Source: Selenihalanaerobacter shriftii
GTDB taxonomy: Bacteria > Bacillota > Halanaerobiia > Halobacteroidales > Acetohalobiaceae
Direction: 5' to 3'
NCBI RefSeq assembly: GCF_900167185.1
Contig: NZ_FUWM01000005.1
Span: 124,001 to 188,000, forward strand
Length of the DNA stretch: 64,000 bases
Position numbers and translations under genes: made by a program. Below, piece after piece: positions 1 to 9,444 of the stretch. The notes below the pieces were generated by a model, which did not search any database, was not told the DNA's origin, and saw nothing but the letters and a program-made list of their open reading frames with translations. Within the stretch, counting starts at the first letter, position 1. Each line of letters begins with the position of its first letter.

Positions 1-2
1 TA

Positions 3-104
3 GAGTACTTAAATGAAAATCATACGTTAGCTAAAAAGATGAAAAAAGTAAAGGGATTATTGATGATGTCGGTTACTGATTTCAATAATTCATTTAACGA
101 ATAA
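3..104 (+). CDS. C-terminal end of an unrecognised protein (partial)
   Basis: An open frame enters from the left edge and runs 33 codons to a TAA at 102-104. The visible tail is lysine- and asparagine-rich (it ends VTDFNNSFNE) and shows no domain I recognise. A rho-independent terminator follows at once, which supports a real gene end rather than chance. The family cannot be named without upstream sequence. Confidence 0.45.
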   Translation, partial: EYLNENHTLAKKMKKVKGLLMMSVTDFNNSFNE

Positions 105-117
105 TATAATGATTTAG

Positions 118-146
118 CACCTTGCTTTTTAAGTAAGGTGTTTTTT
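118..146 (+). terminator. Rho-independent terminator
   Basis: The stem CACCTTGCTT/AAGTAAGGTG has a short T loop, one mismatch, and is followed by six T residues. It closes the truncated gene that ends at 104. Confidence 0.8.
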
Positions 147-272
147 GCATTTAAGAGTTATTTTTAAAATAGAATTGAAAATCTAAAAATTTAGCTGTCT
201 TTTTTTATTCACATATATTAGCTAATTGAATAATATAAGTATAGAATTATAGACTAAAGGAGGGAAAAATTA

Positions 273-1262
273 ATGAAAAGATTATTGACTGTAGGATTGG
301 TATTAATGTTAATTTTGACAATGAGCTCTGTAGTGTTGGCAAAGACTCAGGTTCGACTTAGTGAAGTAGTACATTCTATTTTTTATGCTCCTCAATATGT
401 TGCTTTACATAACGGCTTTTTTGCAGATGAGGGATTAGAAATTGAATTATCTACTGCTTGGGGAGGGGATAAGGCAGCCACTAGTTTAATGTCAAATCAC
501 GCAGATATTGCTTTAATCGGTCCAGAGCCTACTATTTATATCTATCAACAAGGAGCAGATGATTATTTAATTAATTTTGCTCAATTAACTCAAAAGGCAG
601 GTTCATTCTTATTAGCAAGAGAGCCTATGCCTGATTTTACATTAGAGGATGTAAGAGGTAAGACAGTTGTTGGTAATCGACCAGGAGGAGCTCCAGAAAT
701 GGTAATGGAATACACTCTACGGCATAGTGGAATTGAACCATTTAAAGATGTTAAGATTATCACTAATTTAGACTTTACAGCTAATGCTCCAGCGTTTAAG
801 AATGGATTAGGTGATTATGTACAGTTGTTTGAACCAAAAGCTTCATTATTAGAAGAAATGGGAGCTGGGCACGTAGTAGCTTCTTTTGGGGAATTAGGAG
901 ATAAGGTTCCTTATACTGTGTATATGGCTAGAAAGAATTATATTGCTGAGAATCCAGAAGTAATTCAGAAGTTTACTAATGCTATTTATCGGGCACAGAT
1001 GTGGACTTATACACATTCTTCAGAAGAGATTGCTGAGGTCATTAGACCTTTCTTTCCTAACTTGGATTTTGATGTTTTAGTTAAAGTAGTTAATAGATAC
1101 AAAGAACAGAATACTTGGGATCAGAATCCTATTTTAAGTAAGGCAGAGTTAAATCATTGGCAAAATATTATTATTGAAGCTGGTGAATTAGAGAAAAAAG
1201 TAGATTATGACGTTATTGTAAATACAGAATTTGCTAAAAAAGCTATAAAGACTGTTAAGTAG
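273..1262 (+). CDS. ABC transporter substrate-binding protein, NitT/TauT (NMT1/SsuA-like)
   Basis: Extracytoplasmic solute-binding protein that should deliver a small organic ligand to the importer encoded by the next two genes. The 329-residue product starts with a signal peptide (about residues 1-23, ending VVLA). It then has the NMT1/SsuA-type pattern: an early segment FYAPQYVALHNGFFADEGL, a repeated-lobe Rossmann architecture and an ADIALIGPEP ligand-lobe segment. The start is fixed by AAAGGAGGG upstream of ATG 273. Genes for ATPase and permease follow with 14 nt and then overlapping spacing, so this is an operon. The family carries sulfonates, nitrate, thiamine precursors or riboflavin; nothing here decides the substrate, and I saw no TPP or other known riboswitch in the leader. 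Confidence 0.85.
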   Translation: MKRLLTVGLVLMLILTMSSVVLAKTQVRLSEVVHSIFYAPQYVALHNGFFADEGLEIELSTAWGGDKAATSLMSNHADIALIGPEPTIYIYQQGADDYLINFAQLTQKAGSFLLAREPMPDFTLEDVRGKTVVGNRPGGAPEMVMEYTLRHSGIEPFKDVKIITNLDFTANAPAFKNGLGDYVQLFEPKASLLEEMGAGHVVASFGELGDKVPYTVYMARKNYIAENPEVIQKFTNAIYRAQMWTYTHSSEEIAEVIRPFFPNLDFDVLVKVVNRYKEQNTWDQNPILSKAELNHWQNIIIEAGELEKKVDYDVIVNTEFAKKAIKTVK

Positions 1263-1276
1263 AGGAGGGGTAAACA

Positions 1277-2044
1277 GTGAGTAAAATTGAGTTTAAGGAG
1301 GTGGGGATGAAGTACCACACTTTAGCTGGAGAGACAGAAGCACTGCGTAATCTTTCTTTTACTATCCAAGAAAATGAATTTGTTAGCTTGGTAGGACCGA
1401 GTGGTTGTGGTAAGACGACATCCCTATCCCTAATAGCCGGCCTCTTATCTTCAACTAGTGGGCAAGTAAGTGTAGATCAAGAACCTATTTCAGGAATTAA
1501 TGAAAAAGTAGGTTATATGTTACAGGAGGATTATCTTTTTCCCTGGAGAACAATTATTGATAATGTCTTATTAGGCTTAGAATTAAAAGGGGAGCTTAAT
1601 CCTGAAACTGAAGCAAGAGCTAGAAAGTTATTAAAAGATTATGGTTTAGAAGGATTTGAAGATTATTATCCCACTCAATTATCAGGGGGAATGAGACAAA
1701 GAGTGGCATTAGCTAGAACTTTAGTCTTTGAACCGGAGATTTTACTTTTGGATGAACCATTTTCTTCTTTAGATTATCATACCAAATTAGCATTAGAAGA
1801 TGAAGTAGCCCAAATATTAAGGGATGAAAAGAAAACAGTAATCTTAGTTACCCATGATATTGCTGAAGCAATTGCTATGTCAGATCGGGTGTTAGTTTTT
1901 ACAAAGCGTCCTGGTAGAATTAAAGAAGATTATCAGATAGATTTAACTATTAATGGTGCATTTTCGACGTTTGCAGCCCGGGAAGCACCAGAGTTTAGTG
2001 ATTATTTTAATTCTATCTGGGAGGAGCTGGATGTTTATGTTTAA
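1277..2044 (+). CDS. ABC transporter ATP-binding protein, NitT/TauT family
   Basis: Cytoplasmic ATPase energising import with the neighbouring permease and binding protein. In 255 residues it has Walker A GPSGCGKTT (about 40-48), a Q-loop in MLQEDYLFPW, the signature LSGGMRQRVALAR and Walker B LLLDEPFSSLD followed by the H-loop LVTHDIAEA. The DYLFPW Q-loop context and EPFSSLDYHTK are typical of SsuB/TauB/ThiZ-type ATPases. It starts at GTG 1277 behind GAGGAGGGG. Its last 14 nt overlap the permease start, implying translational coupling. Function is certain at the family level; the substrate is unknown. Confidence 0.9.
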   Translation: MSKIEFKEVGMKYHTLAGETEALRNLSFTIQENEFVSLVGPSGCGKTTSLSLIAGLLSSTSGQVSVDQEPISGINEKVGYMLQEDYLFPWRTIIDNVLLGLELKGELNPETEARARKLLKDYGLEGFEDYYPTQLSGGMRQRVALARTLVFEPEILLLDEPFSSLDYHTKLALEDEVAQILRDEKKTVILVTHDIAEAIAMSDRVLVFTKRPGRIKEDYQIDLTINGAFSTFAAREAPEFSDYFNSIWEELDVYV

Positions 2045-2879
2045 AAAGCTAAGGTCAATTTATAATGATTTGCTGACTAAAGGAGCTGTAACAGAAGCAC
2101 ATGGTAAGTATTTAAAAAAAGTGAGACTAAGAGAGTTTAGTATTAAAGTTTCACAAATTTCTATCTTGATTTTACTTACTATTAGTTGGCAGTTAGCAGC
2201 AAAATATAAAATTGTCGATCCATTTATTACTAGTTATCCATCGCAGATTTTGAATACTATCTATAAGATGGCTTTAAATGGAGAATTATTTAAGCATACT
2301 TGGACTACATTATATGAAACATTAGTTGGTTTTTCTTTAGGTGCTTTAACAGGAATAATAATAGCTGTCATTCTATGGTGGTCTGACTATCTTTCGCGAA
2401 TTTTTGAACCTTTTATTGTTATCCTCAATGCTTTACCAAAGATGGCGTTGGGTCCTGTACTGATTATATGGTTAGGGAATGGTAGTACTGCTATTATCGG
2501 CATGGCTCTCTTAATTTCCATTATAGTAACTATTATGATGGTATATAACGGTTTTCGTGAGACAGATAAAAATAAAATTAAACTTTTACAGACCTTAGGT
2601 GCTAATAAACTACAGATCTTTAAAAAGGTTGTATTACCTGAGAACTTACCGACTATATTTGCAGCTTTAAAGGTAAATATTGGCCTTTCATTAGTGGGAA
2701 CTATTGTTGGAGAATTTTTAGTTTCTCAGGCTGGATTAGGTTATTTAATAGTATATGGAGGTCAAGTCTTTAAGCTTAATTTAGTAATGACCAGTGTAAT
2801 TCTTCTTTCAATTTTAGCAGCCGTATTATATTATCTGATTGTTGGATTAGAAAAGTTAGTCATTAAATGGAAGAAATAA
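2031..2879 (+). CDS. ABC transporter permease, NitT/TauT family
   Basis: Integral membrane subunit of the importer. I place the start at ATG 2031 (MFMFKKLRS) rather than at the longer frame opening at 1953. GGAGGAG sits just upstream, and the extra N-terminus would be an out-of-frame reading of the ATPase gene. About six hydrophobic segments surround the permease EAA loop (LGANKLQIFKKVVLPENLP), which docks on the ATPase. The product is 282 residues, normal for SsuC/TauC-like permeases. The operon apparently ends here. The following 470 bp hold only a decayed reverse-strand gene and the leader of the next gene. Confidence 0.88.
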   Translation: MFMFKKLRSIYNDLLTKGAVTEAHGKYLKKVRLREFSIKVSQISILILLTISWQLAAKYKIVDPFITSYPSQILNTIYKMALNGELFKHTWTTLYETLVGFSLGALTGIIIAVILWWSDYLSRIFEPFIVILNALPKMALGPVLIIWLGNGSTAIIGMALLISIIVTIMMVYNGFRETDKNKIKLLQTLGANKLQIFKKVVLPENLPTIFAALKVNIGLSLVGTIVGEFLVSQAGLGYLIVYGGQVFKLNLVMTSVILLSILAAVLYYLIVGLEKLVIKWKK

Positions 2880-2882
2880 TTA

Positions 2883-3141
2883 CTAATCCTTAGTACCTGG
2901 ATCAATAGGAGTTGCAGTAGGGACATTATCTTCAGAATTAAGGCAGATTATTTCATTCTCTTGGGTCTGTTTACTAATAGATTTAATGATAGATTGAGGA
3001 GATAGAGGAGCTATAGCTTGCTGAATTTTTTCATCTAAACTATTTAACCAGGTTTGCTGGGAGCTTTTAATTTGCTTAACCCAGCCCTGGTTATTTTTTT
3101 AATCCTACATTAATTTTTTCAGCTAATTGGACTAGCTCATC
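2883..3141 (-). pseudogene. Decayed reverse-strand gene fragment, possibly a TPP-dependent (acetolactate synthase-like) enzyme C-terminal part
   Basis: Reading the minus strand, an open frame without a start codon (DELVQLAEKINVGLK...) hits a stop in an eight-base A run (T run at 3093-3100 on the plus strand). Removing one A restores a continuous frame of about 85 codons, NNQGWVKQIKSSQQTWL... to LSPQSIIKSISKQT... and a TAG at 2883-2885. The segment with SPQSII followed by a short acidic stretch recalls the junction before the C-terminal TPP-binding domain of acetolactate synthase-type enzymes, but the catalytic continuation is absent. I am confident it is former coding sequence and only weakly sure of the family. 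From 3142 to 3356 I see only AT-rich leader sequence. Confidence 0.4.
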
Positions 3142-3356
3142 TTAGTTAGTTATTATGTATAAAGTTTAGTGTTAAGCTATAATATTTTAATAGTTTGCAG
3201 GAGTTGAGAGGGGATATCTCTAATTTTAGTGATTAAAAGTATCTTTATTATTAATATTATTTATACTTTCATATAATAAACAGGAGATATTGCTGAAATG
3301 TAGAAAAATATATGTAGATAGATTAGATTTTGAAATTATAGGAGGGGAACTAGGGG

Positions 3357-4862
3357 ATGAATATAGTTTTTATTGTGAGTCCAATTATAGGATCTATAAT
3401 TGGTTATTTTACTAACTGGGTAGCTATTAAGATGTTATTTAGGCCATTAAAAGAAAAGAGATTTTTAGGAATTAAGCTTCCTTTTACTCCAGGGGTTATT
3501 CCAAGAAGAAGGGGTAAATTAGCAGAAAGCATAGGGGATACAGTAGGTAAACGCTTATTGACTCCTGATGCTTTTCAAAATATGTTAGAAAGTGAAGAAA
3601 TGAAATCTAAAATCAGAGATTTCATCAAAGAAAATATAAAAAATCTAGCAGATGAAGAACGCAGCACACAAGAGATTTTAGACGAAATTATTACTGATAA
3701 CGAAAAAAGAAATAAATTAGAGATGGAGCTTAAGAATTTTATATCTAATGGAATTCAAAACTTATTAAGTAATGAAGAGATAGTAGAAATGATTAAAAGT
3801 AAATTAGATAATATAGACCCTAAAAAGGTAGAAAATTATTTAGAGTCTGATGAATATCAAGAATTGAAAAGTAAAATAGAAGAAGCTTTGATAACTAATT
3901 TACATAAAGACTCTACTAAGCAACGGTTAGTTGAATTTATAGAAGAGAAATTAGAAATTATAAAAGATAATAAACAGTCAATAGGTGAAGTCTTACCAGC
4001 TGGGATTGAAAAGAGTTTAAAAGGGTGGCTTGCTGAGCAAGGGCCACATATTGTAGAGAGATTAGTTGAATTTTTAGATTCAGAAGCTACTAAAGATAGA
4101 ATTAATCAGAAGTTAGAAGAAATTTTAAGTAATAATCCACTTATGCAGATGGCAAGTGGATTTATAGACAAAGATAAGATTATTAATCAGTTTATAGACC
4201 ATATGATTCAATTTTTAGAAGAAGAAGAGAATCAAAAAGAATTAGTAGCTCAAGTTGAAAGTATTTTAGATTCGATTTTAGAAACAGAATTATCAAGTAT
4301 TATTGAAAGATTTGATGAAGCTAGCCTAGATGAATTATCAGAATTTTTATTAACAAAATTAGCTTCCAAAGATTTAATAGATAGATTACTTTCTAGTTTA
4401 GAAGATTCTTTACTTAAAAAAGTTAATAATGCTCAAAGTTTAGATTCTGAAGATAAGATTAATATTAGTGAAATAGTTGGTGAATTAGTAGAAAGATTAA
4501 TGAAGAGTGAATTCTTATATAATACTTTGGAATCTTGGGCTTATAATCAATTAGATTCCTTAAGTAAGCGCCCGGTGGCTAATTACTTTGAAGGTTTAGA
4601 AACAGATACTATTGAGAAATTAGAGGTAGGAATTTTAGCCGGGTTAGAGTATATAGTTGAGAATCATTTAGGTAGAGTACTAGCTACTTTAGATTTTGAA
4701 GAAATGGTTATAAGAAAGGTAAATACTTTTGATATTCTAGAAGTAGAAGGTTTATTATTAAATGTAATAGAGACCGAACTTAAGGCGATTACTTGGTTTG
4801 GAGCGGTCTTAGGATTAATATTAGGTTTAATAACACCTATTATTTCATTAATTATGTCATAG
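3357..4862 (+). CDS. DUF445 family membrane-associated protein
   Basis: A 501-residue protein of the DUF445/YheB group, of unknown molecular function. It opens with a membrane segment (IVFIVSPIIGSIIGYFTNWVAIKMLF) directly followed by the family motif RPLKEKRFLGIKLPFTPGVI. A long, charged, mostly helical middle follows, and a second hydrophobic segment sits at the extreme C-terminus (WFGAVLGLILGLITPIISLI). The protein is therefore anchored at both ends with a helical stalk between. The start ATG 3357 follows GGAGGGG. It stands alone between a gene remnant and a terminator at 4870. In Bacillus a relative is linked to spores, but I infer no specific role here. Confidence 0.85.
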   Translation: MNIVFIVSPIIGSIIGYFTNWVAIKMLFRPLKEKRFLGIKLPFTPGVIPRRRGKLAESIGDTVGKRLLTPDAFQNMLESEEMKSKIRDFIKENIKNLADEERSTQEILDEIITDNEKRNKLEMELKNFISNGIQNLLSNEEIVEMIKSKLDNIDPKKVENYLESDEYQELKSKIEEALITNLHKDSTKQRLVEFIEEKLEIIKDNKQSIGEVLPAGIEKSLKGWLAEQGPHIVERLVEFLDSEATKDRINQKLEEILSNNPLMQMASGFIDKDKIINQFIDHMIQFLEEEENQKELVAQVESILDSILETELSSIIERFDEASLDELSEFLLTKLASKDLIDRLLSSLEDSLLKKVNNAQSLDSEDKINISEIVGELVERLMKSEFLYNTLESWAYNQLDSLSKRPVANYFEGLETDTIEKLEVGILAGLEYIVENHLGRVLATLDFEEMVIRKVNTFDILEVEGLLLNVIETELKAITWFGAVLGLILGLITPIISLIMS

Positions 4863-4869
4863 CTAATTA

Positions 4870-4897
4870 ACCACCAGTATAATTGCTGGTGGTTTTT
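4870..4897 (+). terminator. Rho-independent terminator
   Basis: ACCACCAG pairs with CTGGTGGT around an eight-base loop and is followed by a T run. It ends the DUF445 transcript just before the nuclease gene. Confidence 0.85.
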
Positions 4898-4928
4898 ATC
4901 TTATTCGATTGGGGAGTTGGTGGTTAAC

Positions 4929-6185
4929 TTGTTTAAATTCATACATACAGCAGATTTACATTTAGGTAGTCCTTTTAAAGGAATTGAAAATGTCTCTGAA
5001 GAGTTACAACAACGATTATATGATTCAACCTATCAAGCTTTCAAGAATGTAGTAGATCTAGCTTTAGCAGAAGAAGTTGATTTTATATTAATCGCTGGAG
5101 ACCTTTATGATGTTGCAGATAAGAATATTAGAGCTCAGGTATTCTGTCAACGAGAATTAAGTAGATTAGCTGATAAAGGGATTCATACTTTTATAGTCCA
5201 CGGGAATCATGACCATTGCAGTGGATGGAGAGCAGAGTTGACTTGGTCAGAGGAAGTACATTTTTTTAATGCTGGTCAAGTAGACAATATTCCTTTTAGT
5301 AAAGAAGGAATAGAAGTAGCAAAAATTCATGGGATTAGTTATCCTCAACAGAATGTAAATGATAATTACTTTAAAAAATTTAAAGTAAGAGATGAATCAC
5401 TATATCAAATAGGTGTTTTACATACTAATGTAGATGGAAAGAATGATTATCAGAATTATGCTCCTTGTCGATTAAATGATTTAGTTAGAAGTAATTTTGA
5501 TTATTGGGCACTAGGTCATATTCATCAAAAAAATATTTTAAATGAAATACAACCTACGATAATTTATCCAGGTAATATTCAAGGAAGACACCCTAAGGAG
5601 ACAGGAAGTAAAGGCTGTTATGTAGTAGAAGTGTCTGATAATGGCAAGACAGAATATGAGTTCATATCTACAGATGTGGTAAGGTGGTATTATGAAGAAT
5701 TAGATATAACTGATGTTGAAAATGAAGAGATTTTACTAAATAGATTAGAAGAAAGAATTGATAAGATAAAAAGTGAAAACATTTCAGGTATTATTAGGTT
5801 TAAATTGCAGGGGAGGACTCTATTACATCATAAATTAAAAGTTGATGGATATATTGAAGAAATTGTACAATTATTAAGGTCTCATTGGCAGCAAGGAAAG
5901 AAGTTTTATTGGGTAGATTCAATTAAGGTAGAGACAGGTCCAAAGTTAAATAAGGAAAGAATAAGAAATGAAGAAACTTTAGTAGGAGATTTCTTGAACT
6001 TAGCCCAACAAAGTAAGAAAGATGAAACTTTATTTACTGAGCTTAGGGGAGCTATTAGTCCAGTTTATGAAGAGGATAATAGAGCATCAAAAGTTTTAAG
6101 GGGATTATCAGATGATAGATTAAAAGAATTGATTAAACAAGCAGAAGATTTAGGATTAGATTTATTATTGGGAAAGGAGGGATAA
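4929..6185 (+). CDS. SbcD/YhaO-type metallophosphoesterase DNA nuclease
   Basis: Calcineurin-like DNA exonuclease subunit, the Mre11/SbcD counterpart of the YhaO-YhaN pair. Metal-binding motifs appear in order: HTADLHLG near the start, GDLYD, GNHDH, then later a GHIH motif (ALGHIHQK). The remaining C-terminal half has the helical character seen in YhaO. TTG 4929 gives MFKFIHTADLHLG, the usual family N-terminus. TTG 4917 and GTG 4920 are in-frame alternatives that sit closer to the GGGGAG at 4911. The gene is separated by 1 nt from the SMC-like partner, so the two products almost certainly act together in DNA end processing or repair. Confidence 0.87.
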   Translation: MFKFIHTADLHLGSPFKGIENVSEELQQRLYDSTYQAFKNVVDLALAEEVDFILIAGDLYDVADKNIRAQVFCQRELSRLADKGIHTFIVHGNHDHCSGWRAELTWSEEVHFFNAGQVDNIPFSKEGIEVAKIHGISYPQQNVNDNYFKKFKVRDESLYQIGVLHTNVDGKNDYQNYAPCRLNDLVRSNFDYWALGHIHQKNILNEIQPTIIYPGNIQGRHPKETGSKGCYVVEVSDNGKTEYEFISTDVVRWYYEELDITDVENEEILLNRLEERIDKIKSENISGIIRFKLQGRTLLHHKLKVDGYIEEIVQLLRSHWQQGKKFYWVDSIKVETGPKLNKERIRNEETLVGDFLNLAQQSKKDETLFTELRGAISPVYEEDNRASKVLRGLSDDRLKELIKQAEDLGLDLLLGKEG

Positions 6186-6186
6186 T

Positions 6187-9100
6187 ATGCGAATGAAAGA
6201 GTTACATGTAGATGGTTTTGGGATTTTTAATGATCTTTATATTGATGATATGTCTGATGATTTAATATTATTTTCAGGAAATAATGAAGCAGGAAAGACA
6301 ACGTTAATGTCATTTATTAGAGCAATTTTGTATGGCTTTCCTCGAGATATCCCTAGTAATAATCGACATGAACCCTTAAATGGTGGGAAACATGGTGGAG
6401 CTTTAACTTTCTTAAATAATAAAGGTAATGAGTATAGGATAGAACGGAAAGAAGGGAATAAAAGTGCTGGGGAAGTAGTGGTTTATGGGCCAAGCGGCAG
6501 GCGCGAAGGAGAAAAGGGACTAGATATTTTATTACAAGGTGTCTCTAATGAACTTTATAATAATTTATTCTGTTTTGGCTTAGATGAATTACAAAAATTA
6601 GAGACTTTGCAAAATGATGAAGTAAATAACTTCATATATAGTGCAGGGATGGGAAGTGGAACTAGATCTATAGTCGAAGTTAGAGAAGAATTACTTTCTA
6701 AAAAGCATGATCTTTATACTCCTCGTGGCAGAAAAAGACCTGAAATTAAAAGCTTATTAAGGGAAATAGATGATGTAGAAGCTAACTTACAGGATTTAAT
6801 GGGGTTGCCAGAAGACTATAATAATTACCAACATGAATTAAGTGATTTACATCAGGAAGTTAAAGATTATAAGGAAAAATTAAAAATGATTGTAGAAGAG
6901 ATTACTTGGTTACAGAAGATAGAAGATGCCTTGGAACCTTGGCAGAATATAAAATTAAATGAAGAAAAGTTAGTAGAACTACCAGAAATTAATTCTTTTC
7001 CTGAAGCTGGAGTTACTAGATTAGAAGAATTAGAAGTAGAAATTGAGCAAATTAAGCAAAAAGTTAGGAAGATAGAGAAAGCAATCGAGAAGAAGAATAC
7101 CGAAGTGAGCATAATAAAAATTAATAATAATCTATTGGATAATGATACATTAATCACAAACTTACAAGAAAAGAAAGAATTATATTTTAGACAATTAGAT
7201 GAAGTTAAAAAATTAGAAAATGATTTAGAATATGTCAAAGAAGAGTGTCAGACAGGGTTATTACAGTTAGGGACTAATTGGAATGAAGAAAAAGTTTATG
7301 ATTTTGATTTTTCAATTAAATTTAAAGGGAAAATAAGAGAATATAAAGATGAATTGGATAAAATCAAAAAAGATGTTAATAATCTTAAGGCTAGATTTGA
7401 AGCTCAAGAAGATAGATTGAAGGACCAAGAGCATGAATTGAAATCTTATCGGCAAAGGATAGAAAGTATTACCCAGGAAAATTTAAATAGAGATAAGATT
7501 AAGCAAGAAGAATTAAGGCTAATAGAGTTAAAGGATTTAAAGGTTAAGTTAGAAACTCAAAGAAAAGTATTGGAGACCAAAATTGAAGATAAAGCTAAAA
7601 TAGAAGATAATTTAACAAGAATAAGTAAAGAAATAAAAATAGCTAATGAAGATCAGGGTAATAGTTTTGGTTGGCAAAAAAAGACTTTTGCTCTAGGCTT
7701 AATTGCAGTTGGAGTGTTTAGTCTTTGGCAGGTCAATACGGTAATAGGTTTAACTTTAATTATAGGCTCTATTTCTTTCTTATTTTTAAAGAAGAATGAG
7801 CAAGAATCTATTAGCATTGAATATTTTAATCAAGAAAAAGATCGTTTAAAAAAGGAAGTAGAGCAATGTAATAATGAAATTATTAATATAAAAGCTAAAA
7901 TGAATGAATTAGAAAATAAAACTAAAGAGATAATTAGCAAATCGACTTTAACAGAAGGTGAGCTGAAAAAATTAGAAGGTAAATTAGAAAAGAAGAAGAA
8001 GAAATTAAATAAATTGAATCTTTTGCAAGAGGAATATAGAGAAAAAGAAAAAGCATATCAACGGATACAAGAAAGGTATAATACTATAGAGAGTAGATTG
8101 AATAAAATGAAAGAGAGGCAATATGAATTACAGTCTAAATGGAATAATTTTTTAAGAAAACATGAATTAGATCAAGAGATTAGTCCAGATAACCTATTAG
8201 ATTTAATTAATGAAGCTGAAAAAGTGAGAGATAAGATAAGGAAGAAAGAAGCTATTATAAAAAAACGTGATCATTTAATAAGTAATATTAATGAGTATAA
8301 GCAAAAAATTGATAAGTTAGCTAAAGAATGCAGTTTAGCTACATCTGGAAGTGTGGAATATAAAATTACAGAATTAGCTAATAAATTAAAAGAGAATAAG
8401 GAATTGGTGCAAAAACAAACAGAATTAAAAGAAGAAATAGGTGACTTAGAGTTAGAATTAGTTGATAAGAATGAATTATTAAAGATTAAGCAGAATAAGA
8501 AAGAAGTCTTAATGGATAAAGGTATGGCTAAAGATGTAGAAGAGTTTAGAGTTAATTCTAATATATATATTAAACGCAGAAATTTAATTGATAAATTAAA
8601 GGAGAATCGATTACGGGTTAAAAGTTTAGTAAAATCTGATAAGGAAGAGAGACGTTTATTTGATGATTTAAGAGAGTATGATAAAACTAAAGTTAAAAAT
8701 GAAAAGAAAGAGTTAATAATTAGAAGAGAGCATTTAGAAGAGGAGATTGCTAATAAACAAGAGAAATTAGGAGAATTAAGAGAACGAATAAAAAATTTAG
8801 AATCAACAGAGCAATTAGCCAAAATTTGGAGTAAGAAAGAAGTATTGAAGACTCAATTAGAAGAAAAAGCTGAAGATTGGGCAGTATATGCTATTTGTGA
8901 AAGATTATTAGAAATGGCTAAAGAAAAGTATGAGGAAGAAAGACAACCTACTGTTTTAAAAAGGGCATCTAATTATTTTAAAAGGATGACTCAAAGTAAG
9001 TATGAAAGAATATTTAAACCTTTAGGAAAAGATAGGTTTGAAATAAAAAGATATGATGGTCAGCGTTTAACTACCGATCAATTAAGTAAAGGTACAGCAG

Positions 9101-9375
9101 AACAGTTATATTTAGCAATGAGACTTTCATTTGCCAGAGAATATGCTAAGCAAGTAATACCTCTGCCATTAATTATGGATGATATTTTAGTAAATTTTGA
9201 TTCTAAAAGATTAAAGATGACTTTGAAGGTAATAAGTCAAGTAGCTAAAGAACAGCAAGTTATATTCTTTACTTGTCATAATTATATAGTAGAGGAAATA
9301 GAGAAGGTTGTTAAGGATTATACTCACTATCAATTAGAAGCAGGTCAAATAATAAAAAATTTAGTTTCAGCATAA
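6187..9375 (+). CDS. YhaN-type SMC-like AAA ATPase with a membrane hairpin
   Basis: Large ATPase partner of the SbcD-like nuclease, 1062 residues. The N-terminal Walker A is GNNEAGKTT (about 36-44). Long coiled coils follow, and the C-terminal half-site has the signature LSKGTAEQLYLAMR and Walker B LPLIMDDILVNFD, so the head is built from both ends as in SbcC/Rad50. Unlike Rad50 there is no CxxC zinc hook. Instead, about residues 499-533 form a strongly hydrophobic stretch long enough for two membrane helices, with lysines on both sides. This fits YhaN-family proteins, in which the apex of the coiled coil is tied to the membrane. Start ATG 6187 follows AAAGGAGGG. Sequence supports the fold strongly; the biological role is inferred. 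Confidence 0.85.
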   Translation: MRMKELHVDGFGIFNDLYIDDMSDDLILFSGNNEAGKTTLMSFIRAILYGFPRDIPSNNRHEPLNGGKHGGALTFLNNKGNEYRIERKEGNKSAGEVVVYGPSGRREGEKGLDILLQGVSNELYNNLFCFGLDELQKLETLQNDEVNNFIYSAGMGSGTRSIVEVREELLSKKHDLYTPRGRKRPEIKSLLREIDDVEANLQDLMGLPEDYNNYQHELSDLHQEVKDYKEKLKMIVEEITWLQKIEDALEPWQNIKLNEEKLVELPEINSFPEAGVTRLEELEVEIEQIKQKVRKIEKAIEKKNTEVSIIKINNNLLDNDTLITNLQEKKELYFRQLDEVKKLENDLEYVKEECQTGLLQLGTNWNEEKVYDFDFSIKFKGKIREYKDELDKIKKDVNNLKARFEAQEDRLKDQEHELKSYRQRIESITQENLNRDKIKQEELRLIELKDLKVKLETQRKVLETKIEDKAKIEDNLTRISKEIKIANEDQGNSFGWQKKTFALGLIAVGVFSLWQVNTVIGLTLIIGSISFLFLKKNEQESISIEYFNQEKDRLKKEVEQCNNEIINIKAKMNELENKTKEIISKSTLTEGELKKLEGKLEKKKKKLNKLNLLQEEYREKEKAYQRIQERYNTIESRLNKMKERQYELQSKWNNFLRKHELDQEISPDNLLDLINEAEKVRDKIRKKEAIIKKRDHLISNINEYKQKIDKLAKECSLATSGSVEYKITELANKLKENKELVQKQTELKEEIGDLELELVDKNELLKIKQNKKEVLMDKGMAKDVEEFRVNSNIYIKRRNLIDKLKENRLRVKSLVKSDKEERRLFDDLREYDKTKVKNEKKELIIRREHLEEEIANKQEKLGELRERIKNLESTEQLAKIWSKKEVLKTQLEEKAEDWAVYAICERLLEMAKEKYEEERQPTVLKRASNYFKRMTQSKYERIFKPLGKDRFEIKRYDGQRLTTDQLSKGTAEQLYLAMRLSFAREYAKQVIPLPLIMDDILVNFDSKRLKMTLKVISQVAKEQQVIFFTCHNYIVEEIEKVVKDYTHYQLEAGQIIKNLVSA

Positions 9376-9390
9376 ATATAGATAAATTAA

Positions 9391-9436
9391 ATGGTCAATA
9401 TATCTATTATTTTTAGAGAAGTAATATATTGACCAT
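9391..9436. repeat. Inverted repeat with ATGGTCAATATAT arms
   Basis: Thirteen bases at 9391-9403 (ATGGTCAATATAT) are perfectly repeated in inverse at 9424-9436 around a 20-nt spacer. It lies between convergent genes, so it could act as a terminator stem. No clear T run follows, and the arm sequence closely matches the ends of the larger palindromic element at 49502-49628, which suggests a repeat family. Confidence 0.6.
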
Positions 9437-9444
9437 CATACTGC

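Noticed and set aside
1953-2030. N-terminal extension of the ABC permease
   Set aside because: It lies wholly within the ATPase gene in another frame; ATG 2031 has a good ribosome-binding site and gives a normal family length.
6867-8822. Two long reverse-strand frames inside the YhaN-like gene
   Set aside because: They are Ser/Phe/Leu-rich antisense readings of coiled-coil coding sequence, without ribosome-binding sites.
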